From Akkermansiaceae bacterium (GTDB taxonomy: Bacteria > Verrucomicrobiota > Verrucomicrobiia > Verrucomicrobiales > DEV007): DNA of 64,000 nucleotides. Below the pieces are notes generated by a model. That model made no database searches. It saw nothing but the letters and a program-made list of their open reading frames with translations, and was not told where the DNA came from. Position numbers and translations under genes: made by a program. Every line of letters begins with the position of its first letter. Position 1 is the first letter of the stretch. Below are positions 9,760 to 18,189 of the stretch, in pieces. The stretch lies in contig JACKQE010000009.1 of the NCBI GenBank assembly GCA_024233005.1, forward strand, positions 1 through 64,000. The letters are read 5' to 3'.

Positions 9760-11097
9760 TCACGTTGGGAGCAAACGGGCCAGCTCTTCGAGGAGGTACC
9801 GGTTCAGTTGGATGCCGGCTTCAAAGTTGGCCACCGGGAAATTCTCGTTCGGGGCGTGGGCTTGGCAATCGGGAAGCGCGAGGCCGAGCATCAGGGTATC
9901 CGTCCCAAGGACGTCTTTGAAGCTTCTGATGATGGGGATGCTGCCTCCTTCGCGGATCAATAGACTGGGTTTGCCAAAGGTCTGCTCCAAAGCCCGCTGG
10001 GCCGCCAGGCCCTGGGGACCCAGCGGGTCCATGACGTACCATTGTCCGTGGTGACCCTCGTGGATTTCCAAAGTCACCCCCGGAGGGCAATGGCGTTCGA
10101 GATGTTTCCTCGCCAATCGAAGCACTTCCTGGGGATCCTGATCGGGCACCAATCGGAACGAAAGTTTGGCAAACGCTTCGCGTGGAATGACAGTTTTGGA
10201 GCCGGCGCCCTGGTAGCCTCCCCAAATGCCGTTGACTTCGGCCGTGGGGCGGGCCCACCTGCGCTCCAGTGAGCTGTATCCGGCTTCGCCAAACACTGCG
10301 GGCACCCCGGTTTCGGAGCGGGTCGCCAAGTCGCCGTCAGGGAGCCGGGCCCATTGTTCCCGTTCCCACTCCTGGAGTGGGCGAACGGTATCATAAAAGC
10401 CTTCGATGGCGATCCTGCCGTTGTCACCATGCAGGCTCGCGACCAACCGGGCCACGGCGGTGGCAGGGTTCATGACCGCACCGCCATAGATCCCGGAGTG
10501 AAGATCACTGGACGGACCGGAGACCTTGAACTCCAAACAGGCGATACCGCGCAGTCCATAGGTCAGGGTGGGCACACCCGGGCCAATCATCCCGGTATCC
10601 GAGACCGCGATGACATCGCATTGCAGCTCATCCGCATGGTCTCGCAGAAAGGGCTCCAGATGAGGACTGCCGATTTCTTCCTCCCCTTCGAGGAGGAAAA
10701 TCACATTGACCGGGAGCTCTCCTTTTTCCGCCAGCGTATCGGCAACCCCGCAGAGGTGGGCATAGTGTTGTCCTTTGTTGTCCGTGGAGCCCCGGGCAAA
10801 GATCCGGCCATTCCGTATTTCCGGCTCGAACGGAGGGCTGTCCCACAGTTCCAGAGGGTCCACTGGTTGAACATCATAGTGGCCGTAGATCAGGACCGTC
10901 GGACGATTGGGTTTGGCCTCGGAACGGGCGATCACGACCGGATGTCCCGGTGTGGGATGCAGTTCCGTGGTCAGTCCGATGCTGCGGCATTTCGCTACCA
11001 GCCAGTCGGCGCAGGCGCGGACATCCTCCTGGTGCGCGGGATCGGTCGAAATGCTGGGAAAACGTAGGTGGGTCAGGAGGTCGTCGAGATGGCTCAT
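9760..11097 (-). CDS. M20-family dipeptidase
   Basis: Predicted zinc dipeptidase of the M20 family, the group that includes carnosinase-like and Xaa-His type peptidases. Metal and catalytic motifs: YGHYDVQP (His ligand and the following Asp), GSTDNKGQ (bridging Asp), EGEEEIGS (catalytic Glu and metal Glu) and a C-terminal His in CQAHAPNEN. A dimerisation/lid domain with GIRGIACLEF-like and SDLHSG motifs lies in the middle. 445 aa is typical, and there is no signal peptide, so it is cytoplasmic. It sits 33 bases after the M50 protease gene on the same strand. Confidence 0.92.
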   Translation of the reverse strand: MSHLDDLLTHLRFPSISTDPAHQEDVRACADWLVAKCRSIGLTTELHPTPGHPVVIARSEAKPNRPTVLIYGHYDVQPVDPLELWDSPPFEPEIRNGRIFARGSTDNKGQHYAHLCGVADTLAEKGELPVNVIFLLEGEEEIGSPHLEPFLRDHADELQCDVIAVSDTGMIGPGVPTLTYGLRGIACLEFKVSGPSSDLHSGIYGGAVMNPATAVARLVASLHGDNGRIAIEGFYDTVRPLQEWEREQWARLPDGDLATRSETGVPAVFGEAGYSSLERRWARPTAEVNGIWGGYQGAGSKTVIPREAFAKLSFRLVPDQDPQEVLRLARKHLERHCPPGVTLEIHEGHHGQWYVMDPLGPQGLAAQRALEQTFGKPSLLIREGGSIPIIRSFKDVLGTDTLMLGLALPDCQAHAPNENFPVANFEAGIQLNRYLLEELARLLPT

Positions 11098-11130
11098 GTC
11101 TGATGCTGGGGCGTTTGAGAAATGGGGATG

Positions 11131-11775
11131 TCAGCGGATTTGTGAAGGTCCACCCTGGGTGATTTGGTAGTTTTGGAAGGCCAGGAAGCCAAAAAAGACG
11201 CCGGCGAAGAGATTTCCCATGGACACAAAAACCAGGGCGGTGATGCCTCCGGCGATGCACCCGATTTTGGCGGTGGTGGTGATGCCGCGCCCCAACGCCG
11301 CGTCGGTGATCCTGCCTCCGTCCAGGGGGAGCACGGGGAGAAGGTTGATGAATCCCCAAAAGAGACAGATGTAAGAAAAAAGTCCCAAAAACATCAGGAA
11401 GTAGGGGTTCCAAGAGGCCGTCAATTCGGACCGTCTCAGCAGCAGGGCCACGCACCCAAAAGCAATTTCCACTCCCGGACCGGCGGCGGAGATGAGGATG
11501 GATTCTTTGCGGGAAAAATACCCCTGGGAGCTGGCATACCCTCCGAATCCATACAGATGAATCCGGGTGTTGTGGCCGCCAAACTTTCGGTAAGCCAAGG
11601 CATGTCCCATTTCATGAATGATGAACGAGACAAACCAGACGGTCATCCAGATGAGAGCCCCGAAGGTTCCGGCTCTTCCTCCGGCTTGAAAGAATGGCAG
11701 GCCAAACAGGGCTCCAATTGCCCAGAACATCCATTCGATGGTGATGGGAATGCCTAAAAGCGAGAAACGGAGCAT
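11131..11775 (-). CDS. M50-family site-2 intramembrane protease
   Basis: Membrane metalloprotease. The zinc motif HEMGH lies at residues 54-58 from the ATG at 11775, and the third-ligand motif LPVLPLDGG lies near residue 170. Several hydrophobic helices surround them. An in-frame ATG at 11817 would add 14 polar residues before the conserved start and is less likely. It has no PDZ or CBS domain, so it belongs to the minimal site-2 protease class. The substrate is unknown. It lies between rimO and the M20 dipeptidase gene. Confidence 0.88.
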   Translation of the reverse strand: MLRFSLLGIPITIEWMFWAIGALFGLPFFQAGGRAGTFGALIWMTVWFVSFIIHEMGHALAYRKFGGHNTRIHLYGFGGYASSQGYFSRKESILISAAGPGVEIAFGCVALLLRRSELTASWNPYFLMFLGLFSYICLFWGFINLLPVLPLDGGRITDAALGRGITTTAKIGCIAGGITALVFVSMGNLFAGVFFGFLAFQNYQITQGGPSQIR

Positions 11776-11907
11776 GAATCTGAGGGGCGGGGAAGAACCG
11801 TCCGAAGCATGCCACAAAAGTAATCAGAGCGCCACTGTCGCGTGGATCGATCCCTTTCCCCGACCCGGAAAAGCCCGGATTGATCCCCTGAAGAGGTCGG
11901 GAACCGC

Positions 11908-13299
11908 TCAGGCGACCAAGTCGTAGCCCCGCCAGTCACGCACTTTGATTTCGACAAACTCGCCGACCGGCAATTTCTTGTCGACGAAGACGGTGGAGTC
12001 AATTTCCGGCGCGTCCATTTCGGAACGGGCAAGACCGGGCTTGTCCACCAGTACTCGCAGGTCGCGCCCCACCAACCCGCTGTGGAATTCCTCGGACAAT
12101 CGCTGCAGGGTTGCCATGGCGGCGTTCCAGCGCTTTTTGCGGGTCATGTGGTGAACCTGGCCGGCCAGTTTCTCGGCTCGAGTCCCTTCCTCACGGCTGT
12201 ATTGGAAAATGCCTGCTCTCTCGAACTTGGCTTCCTCCAGAAACGCGATCAACTCATTGAAGTCATCCTCCGTTTCGCCCGGAAACCCAACGATGAAAGT
12301 GGTGCGCAGGGTCAGTCCGGGAATGCCGGCCCGCATCCGCTTGACGAGATCCCGGATATGGGCTCCGTCCGTTTCCCGTTTCATTTTGTCCAGCATGTTG
12401 TCCGAGATGTGCTGGAGCGGCATGTCGACGTAGCGGGCCACTTTGGGGCACTCGGCGATGGTTTGAATCAGCTCATCACTCCAGTGCGCCGGGTGCGTAT
12501 AGAGGAGGCGGATCCAGAAATCCCCTTCGATGGCGTTCAGTTCCCGAAGCAGGCTGGCGAGGGAGTCTCCCTTGGAGGAATCCACCGGACTGCGGGGATT
12601 GGGCCTTTTCTCGGTCCAACGATCCATCCCGAAATAAGTGGTGTCCTGCGAGATCAAATTGATTTCACGAGTCCCCGCTGCCACGAGATCGCGGACTTCG
12701 CGGACCACGCTTTCCTGGGTGCGGCTGCGGTGCTTGCCTCGGATTTTGGGGATGATGCAGAAGGAACAGGGATGATTGCATCCTTCGGCGATCTTGACAT
12801 AAGCCGTGTGGCGGGGCGTGAGCCGGAAACGGGGGGTGTCGTAATCCGGGATAAAGCTGGGGCGCTCGGTGACGAGGTTCTCTGGCCCCGTCGCAGAAGG
12901 GGCTGTTCCGGTCGGGGCGGTTTCCGGACCGAAGAGTTTCACAATGATGGGAGCCACCTGGGTGATCTGGTCGAGACCGATGAAGGCATCGACTTCGGGC
13001 AAAAGTCCCGGAAGCTCCTGGCGAAAGCGCTGTGAAAGGCATCCCGCCACGATGATCTTCTGGCGAATCCTCCCGTTATCCGCCGCGGCGCGATCATTGA
13101 CGGCCTCCAGGATGGCATCGACGCTCTCCTTTTTCGCCGCATCGATGAAGGAACAGGTGTTGATGATGAGAACATCCGCTTCCTCGGCGTGCGGGGTCAT
13201 GTCCATGCCCGCACCGCGGAGATGGCCGACCATGATTTCTGAATCGATGAGGTTCTTGGCGCACCCCAGCGAAATAAGACCGACTTTTTTGACGCTCAT
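11908..13299 (-). CDS. rimO: ribosomal protein S12 methylthiotransferase RimO
   Basis: Radical-SAM methylthiotransferase that thiomethylates Asp of ribosomal protein S12. The N-terminal UPF0004 domain carries cluster cysteines in SLGCAKN, NTCSFID and AGCLSQR. The radical-SAM cluster motif is CNHPCSFC, followed by IPKIRGKHRSR. A C-terminal TRAM domain ends the protein. The start at 13299 (MSVKKVGLISLGC) is the family start; the longer in-frame start would add 25 unrelated residues. Its start codon is 10 bases after the upstream FAH-family stop. Confidence 0.96.
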   Translation of the reverse strand: MSVKKVGLISLGCAKNLIDSEIMVGHLRGAGMDMTPHAEEADVLIINTCSFIDAAKKESVDAILEAVNDRAAADNGRIRQKIIVAGCLSQRFRQELPGLLPEVDAFIGLDQITQVAPIIVKLFGPETAPTGTAPSATGPENLVTERPSFIPDYDTPRFRLTPRHTAYVKIAEGCNHPCSFCIIPKIRGKHRSRTQESVVREVRDLVAAGTREINLISQDTTYFGMDRWTEKRPNPRSPVDSSKGDSLASLLRELNAIEGDFWIRLLYTHPAHWSDELIQTIAECPKVARYVDMPLQHISDNMLDKMKRETDGAHIRDLVKRMRAGIPGLTLRTTFIVGFPGETEDDFNELIAFLEEAKFERAGIFQYSREEGTRAEKLAGQVHHMTRKKRWNAAMATLQRLSEEFHSGLVGRDLRVLVDKPGLARSEMDAPEIDSTVFVDKKLPVGEFVEIKVRDWRGYDLVA

Positions 13300-13309
13300 G
13301 CGGAAGATT

Positions 13310-14170
13310 TCAGGGACATGCCATGGCCTGTTGCCGGCTGCTGCCAAGGCCTTCGATGCCGAGTTCGACAACATCGCCGGGTTTGAGGAATTGCGGAGGT
13401 TTCATGCCCATGCCGACGCCGGGAGGCGTGCCCGTGGAGATGACGTCCCCCGGGCATAGGGACATGAACTGGCTCACATAGCTGACCAGGAACGGAACAT
13501 TGAAAATGAGATTCGCCGTGGAGCTGTTCTGGCGCATTTCTCCATTGACCTTGAGCCACATGGGGAGGTTGTGGACCCCGTGGGGGAATTCGTCCGGAGT
13601 TGCCAGAAAAGGGCCCAGAGGGGCGAAGGTATCACAGCTTTTGCCTTTGACCCACTGACCGCCTCGTTCGATCTGGAAGGCCCGTTCACTGTAGTCATTG
13701 TGAAGGACATACCCTGCGATATGGGCGGGGGCTTCCGCCTCGGAGACGTAGGAGGCTTTCTTGCCGATGACGACCGCCAATTCCACTTCCCAGTCCGTTT
13801 TTTCACTGCCCCGAGGGATCACCAGCGCGTCATCCGGTCCGCAGAGGGCGCTGGTGGCTTTCATGAAAAGGATGGGTTCTTTGGGAGGCTCCTGGCCTGT
13901 TTCGCGGGCATGATCGCTGTAATTGAGGCCGATGCAGATGATTTTCCCGGGGCGGGCGACGGGGGATCCAAGACGGACCTCCGCTCCCACCTGGGGGACA
14001 GATTCTGCATGCACGGCCACCCAGGCGGCCAATTCCTCCAGATTGAGCGGTTCGGCGAAAAATCCCTCGTCCCAGTCCCGGCCGAAGCCGGAAGCGTCAA
14101 TGCGGGTGCCATCGGCGAGTTCCACGCCTGGTTTCTCGACGCCCGGGGCGCCAAAACGGATGAGTTTCAT
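13310..14170 (-). CDS. fumarylacetoacetate hydrolase (FAH) family protein
   Basis: 286 residues. An N-terminal ~70-residue cap is followed by the FAH fold, starting at IICIGLNYSDHA. Metal-binding acidic residues are recognisable in the DWEVELAVVIG stretch and in the following NDYSERAFQ region; KSCDTFAPLGP and GDVISTGTPPGVG are family hallmarks. Members act as hydrolases, decarboxylases or oxaloacetate tautomerases on small keto acids. The actual substrate cannot be told. Directly upstream of rimO. Confidence 0.9.
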   Translation of the reverse strand: MKLIRFGAPGVEKPGVELADGTRIDASGFGRDWDEGFFAEPLNLEELAAWVAVHAESVPQVGAEVRLGSPVARPGKIICIGLNYSDHARETGQEPPKEPILFMKATSALCGPDDALVIPRGSEKTDWEVELAVVIGKKASYVSEAEAPAHIAGYVLHNDYSERAFQIERGGQWVKGKSCDTFAPLGPFLATPDEFPHGVHNLPMWLKVNGEMRQNSSTANLIFNVPFLVSYVSQFMSLCPGDVISTGTPPGVGMGMKPPQFLKPGDVVELGIEGLGSSRQQAMACP

Positions 14171-14274
14171 GGAAAAAAGGAATCGGGTGGTTGAGGTTCA
14201 GCGGGCGAGTAATTAGCGGTTCTTTGGCCACTCTGCAACCCGGAAGGGTGAAATATGGCCAGTGAGGCATGGCC

Positions 14275-15546
14275 TCAGCGTGGCTTCTCCTGTCTCAGGG
14301 TGGGGATATTGCCAATCCACGTGCACAGCATGGTGCCGATCAGGGCCATCGTGATGAAGGTTTCGCTCCGCCCGGTCAGGACTTTGGCGCCGGAGATCCA
14401 GGCGGTTACGGCCAGGATCAGTCCGCCACCGTAGAGGAAAGCCAAAAACAAGCCGAAGATCCAGCGGCCATTGGAAGATTCATTGGTGAAATAGAGGGAG
14501 GCCGGCATCGCGCCGCACCCCAGTCCCGCTCCGAGTAGCCAGAAGGCGGGGGAGTCCCAGAGGATGCCCAGGGTGATGCAGGCGATTCCAGCGAGCAACC
14601 CTCCGCCGACGGCGATTCCCTCGGCGCGTTCCTTGGGTTTGAGGGCGAGACGGGCGCTGGGGTCGAGGAGAATCAGGAAATGCCCGATTCCCGAGGCCAG
14701 CCAGACCCACAGCACAAAGATCAGGTAGGCGGTGATGAGCACCGTGGAGGCGAGAGGATGGATGGTTTGCAGCACTTTGCTGCCCAGATTCACCGCCAGG
14801 ATCAGTCCGATGATGAGAGCCCAGCGTGTTCCCGACTGGATGCGCTGCATGAAAAAGTGGTAGCGCAGGTAGAGCCGGTAGAGCCAGGAACGGGCTTTGA
14901 AGCTCTCAATCAGCCCTTCGCGGGCCGCATCCAGACTGGCGTCGAGGCGGAGCGATTCGCGGAAATGAACCTCCGCCTGTTGATGGTCGTTGCTGCGGAG
15001 GCAGGCCCATCCGGCATTGAGGTGGGCGAAAGGACTGTCCGGGGCATCCGCCAGCAGGGTCTCGACAGCGACAGAGGCCTCCACATTGCGCCCCTGATAC
15101 TGCAGGGCCAGGGCCAGCAAATTGCGCGCTGAAGTGTTGTCCGAGTCGAGTGCCAGTGCTTTGCGGGCGGCCATTTCCGCGTCTTTCCATTTCTCCTGCA
15201 CCAGCATGGCCTCCGCCTTCACCGTATGGTTGAAGGATCCGTCGGGATCCAGGCCGATGGCCTGATCAGCGGCTGCCGAGGCGTCCCGGCCTCTGGCCAA
15301 CCGGCTCAGAATCAATGAGCGCAGCGCATGGTTGAACGCATGATCGGGTTCCAGCTGGATGCATCGGTCGATGATTTCGAGGGCCTCCCTGCGGCGCCCT
15401 TCCTGGGGGAGCAGGCACAAGGCGAGTTCAATGTAAGCCTCGACCTGATCGGGAGAGGCTCCGATGGCTTGTCGGAAGTAGGCTTCCGCGTCGGGGTAGC
15501 GTCCTTGCTCGCGGAGGAGCCGACCGCGGAGAATATAGTCTTGCAT
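14275..15546 (-). CDS. TPR protein with C-terminal membrane domain
   Basis: 423 residues. The first ~215 contain about five tetratricopeptide repeats (for example YPDAEAYFRQAIGASPDQVEA and WKDAEMAARKALALDSDN). The second half has about six hydrophobic helices (from WALIIGLILAVNLGSKV to the C-terminus), so the TPR part should face the cytoplasm as a protein-binding platform. It begins 41 bases after the TPR-AAA+ ATPase gene stop and the pair probably works together. The 104-base gap downstream to the FAH gene contains only a weak dyad (TGGCC arms). Confidence 0.8.
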   Translation of the reverse strand: MQDYILRGRLLREQGRYPDAEAYFRQAIGASPDQVEAYIELALCLLPQEGRRREALEIIDRCIQLEPDHAFNHALRSLILSRLARGRDASAAADQAIGLDPDGSFNHTVKAEAMLVQEKWKDAEMAARKALALDSDNTSARNLLALALQYQGRNVEASVAVETLLADAPDSPFAHLNAGWACLRSNDHQQAEVHFRESLRLDASLDAAREGLIESFKARSWLYRLYLRYHFFMQRIQSGTRWALIIGLILAVNLGSKVLQTIHPLASTVLITAYLIFVLWVWLASGIGHFLILLDPSARLALKPKERAEGIAVGGGLLAGIACITLGILWDSPAFWLLGAGLGCGAMPASLYFTNESSNGRWIFGLFLAFLYGGGLILAVTAWISGAKVLTGRSETFITMALIGTMLCTWIGNIPTLRQEKPR

Positions 15547-15587
15547 TGAGGGGGGCGAGCGCTGCGGACAGGGAGAGCCGATGGGGG

Positions 15588-17012
15588 CTACTTTTTCAGT
15601 CCGAGGTATTCGAGGATGTCATCGTAAAAGCCGCTTTGGTTGGCGTAAAGCGCGTAGTTCTTGGCACTTTCGAACCATTTACGGGTGGAAGGTTTGACCT
15701 GTTTGCAGGCCAGCAGGAGTTCTTTCTGCGTGACCGGGACGATTTTCCCGGTCTTCATGGCCTCGGTGAGGGCGGATTCGATGGATTGGTCAAAGACCGC
15801 TTTGAGATCGGCACCAGAAAAATCCTTCGTCTTCCGGGCCAGCGCAGCCGCATCAATCCCGGTGGTCGGCTTTCCTTCGGAAAGCAGGCGAATGATTTCC
15901 TCCCGGGCGGGCTCATCCGGAGGAGGGACGAACAGAATCCGGTCGAACCGGCCCGGGCGCAGGAAGGCGCTGTCGAGATGCCAGGGCGCATTGGTGGCAC
16001 CGAGGACCAGCAATCCGTCGTTGGATCCGCTGGTTCCGTCCATCTCGGCGAGGAACTGGTTGATGAGGGTCCGTCCGGCCGAGGTTCGCATGTCTTTCCG
16101 ATCCGCCGCCAGCGCGTCGACCTCGTCAAAAAACAGGACACAGGGCGCGTTCCGGCGTGCCAAGGCAAAGATTTCGTGGAGCTTTTCCTCGCTTTTGCCG
16201 ATCCACATGTCGAGGATCTGGTGCAGTCCGATGGAGAGAAATTTGGCTTTGATTTCCCCCGCCGTAGCTCGGCTGATTAGGGTTTTGCCGCACCCGGGTG
16301 GTCCATAGAGGAGCACGCCTCCCCCGGCTTTTTTGCCATAGGCTGCGAACAGATCCTTGTTCTGCATGGGGTAGAGGATTTTCATGCGAATGTCCTCTTT
16401 GACCCGGTCCATCCCTCCCACCTGGGCAAAAGAAATGTCGGCTTTTTGGACAAATTCCCGCTCCATCTCGGCGTCGCTCTCTTCCTCGGAATCCAGGAAA
16501 AAATCCTCGTCTTCCTCTTCGTTTTCGTCGTCAGGATCGTAATACGCTCCTGCTTGGGAGTCTCCCGCCGCCTGCGGTCGAATGCGGCCGCCGTTGCGTC
16601 GCGAGGAATCGGCCCGCCCTCCGGCCTGGTCGATGCGGGTGACCAAATCGGCGTCGGCCAACGTCGGATCGAGCGCCACGGCCTGTTCATAGTGGGATCG
16701 GGCTTCGGTGGCGTTGCCTTCCGCCAGAATGAGTTTCGCCCGGAGCATCCAGGCCGGTGCATGGCGGGGGGAATCCTGGCAGACCTGTTCCAGACGGAGG
16801 ATTGCCTCGGATCCGCGGCCTTTGAGATTCAGGACATGGGCAATTCCGGTGCGGGCCTCGGGCTGGCGGGGATCGAGCGCGATGACCCTTTCATAGTAGT
16901 TCTGGGCCTCATCGAGAGAGAACTGGTCAATGCAGGCATTCGCCACCAGAAGGAGCAACGGGACATTGTCCGGGGAAGCGGCGAGAGCGGTGCGCAGGGC
17001 GTCTAGTTCCAT
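15588..17012 (-). CDS. TPR-AAA+ ATPase fusion
   Basis: 474 residues. Residues ~1-120 are TPR repeats, ~159-183 form a strongly acidic linker rich in Asp and Glu, and ~195-440 form a single classical AAA domain. Walker A GPPGCGKT is at 237-244 and Walker B FFDEVD at 294-299. The arginine-finger region LRPGRFDR is intact, and pore loop 1 is MWIGKSE. The layout is closest to the meiotic/spastin-type or proteasomal AAA clade rather than FtsH, because there is no protease domain. Probably an unfoldase or remodeler recruited by its TPRs. It is paired with the downstream TPR membrane protein. Confidence 0.87.
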   Translation of the reverse strand: MELDALRTALAASPDNVPLLLLVANACIDQFSLDEAQNYYERVIALDPRQPEARTGIAHVLNLKGRGSEAILRLEQVCQDSPRHAPAWMLRAKLILAEGNATEARSHYEQAVALDPTLADADLVTRIDQAGGRADSSRRNGGRIRPQAAGDSQAGAYYDPDDENEEEDEDFFLDSEEESDAEMEREFVQKADISFAQVGGMDRVKEDIRMKILYPMQNKDLFAAYGKKAGGGVLLYGPPGCGKTLISRATAGEIKAKFLSIGLHQILDMWIGKSEEKLHEIFALARRNAPCVLFFDEVDALAADRKDMRTSAGRTLINQFLAEMDGTSGSNDGLLVLGATNAPWHLDSAFLRPGRFDRILFVPPPDEPAREEIIRLLSEGKPTTGIDAAALARKTKDFSGADLKAVFDQSIESALTEAMKTGKIVPVTQKELLLACKQVKPSTRKWFESAKNYALYANQSGFYDDILEYLGLKK

Positions 17013-17086
17013 GGGCTAATTAAGTCGTGAATTGGAAAATCGAAATCCGAATCTGTCCAAGGCAGGGCCGGATTCGAAAAAAGAAC

Positions 17087-18073
17087 CTAATCCAGCCACC
17101 GGGCAGCCTGGCGGGCAAAATAAGTCAGGATCATGGAGGCCCCGGCCCGCTTGATGCCAGTCAGGGTCTCCACAACAATGGCCTTTTCGTCAATCCAGCC
17201 TGCCGCCGCCGCCGATTTGATCATCAGGTATTCCCCGCTGACCTGATAGGCCGCGATGGGCAGATCGAATGTCTCCGACAACCGGCGAATGATATCCAGA
17301 TAGGGACCGGCGGGTTTCACCATCAGCATATCGGCGCCTTCGTCAACATCCAGGGCTGCTTCCCGGAGGGCTTCCCGAGCGTTGGCCGGATCCATCTGGT
17401 AGGTTTTTTTGTCTCCGGCTTTGGGAGCTGAATCAAGCGCCCCTCGGAACGGCCCATAGAACGCCGAGGCGTACTTCGCCGTGTAACTGAGGATGGAAAC
17501 GTCCTCGTAGCCCTCGCCATCAAGCGCCTCGCGGATGGCTCCCACGCGCCCGTCCATCATGTCGCTGGGAGAAACAATGTCGGCCCCGGCCGCGGCATGG
17601 CACAGCGCCTGCCGGCACAGCACGGCGACGGTGTCATCGTTGAGAATGCGCGGTTGTCCGTCAGGATCAAACTGCACCAGTCCGTCGTGTCCATGGCTGT
17701 TGTAGGGGTCAAGGGCCACATCGGTGATGACCGCCAGGCCGGGCAGGGCGGACTTCAATGCTCGGATGGCCCGGGGAACCAGTCCCTCCGCATGGTAACT
17801 CTCCTCGGCTCCCGGCGTTTTTTGGGGTTCCGGGATGGCGGGGAACAACACCACGGCGGACACGCCATCCTCCCAAGCTGCCGTGGCTTCTGCAACCAGT
17901 CCTTCCAGACTCCAGCGCTGGCATCCGGGCATGGAGACGATGGGTTCGTCCCGCGGTCCTTCATGGAAAAAAAGAGGATATATGAAATCCGCCGGGGTCA
18001 GCAGGGTCTCCCGGACCAGTCCCCGGATGGCGGGCGTGCGGCGGTTGCGGCGAGGACGATGCGGAAGGTTCAT
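17087..18073 (-). CDS. hemB: delta-aminolevulinic acid dehydratase (porphobilinogen synthase)
   Basis: Condenses two 5-aminolevulinate molecules to porphobilinogen in heme biosynthesis. 328 aa from the ATG at 18073; a TTG two codons upstream is also possible. Active-site lysines lie in SYTAKYASAFYGPF and MVKPAGPYLD. The metal-site segment reads DVALDPYNSHGHDG: the three zinc cysteines of the E. coli type are replaced by Ala, Asp and Asp, which is the magnesium-type pattern known from Pseudomonas. Heme supply fits the many c-type cytochromes in this region. Confidence 0.97.
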   Translation of the reverse strand: MNLPHRPRRNRRTPAIRGLVRETLLTPADFIYPLFFHEGPRDEPIVSMPGCQRWSLEGLVAEATAAWEDGVSAVVLFPAIPEPQKTPGAEESYHAEGLVPRAIRALKSALPGLAVITDVALDPYNSHGHDGLVQFDPDGQPRILNDDTVAVLCRQALCHAAAGADIVSPSDMMDGRVGAIREALDGEGYEDVSILSYTAKYASAFYGPFRGALDSAPKAGDKKTYQMDPANAREALREAALDVDEGADMLMVKPAGPYLDIIRRLSETFDLPIAAYQVSGEYLMIKSAAAAGWIDEKAIVVETLTGIKRAGASMILTYFARQAARWLD

Positions 18074-18189
18074 GGGCAAGGTGGGCAGGGAGGGGGGCGG
18101 AGTGATCGTTGGATGGCAGGGAAGCGTGGCAGAAAGTCCCGGGAAGTCAGGGTATCGGAAAAGGGAAAGAGAACCGAAGCGCGCTCCGT

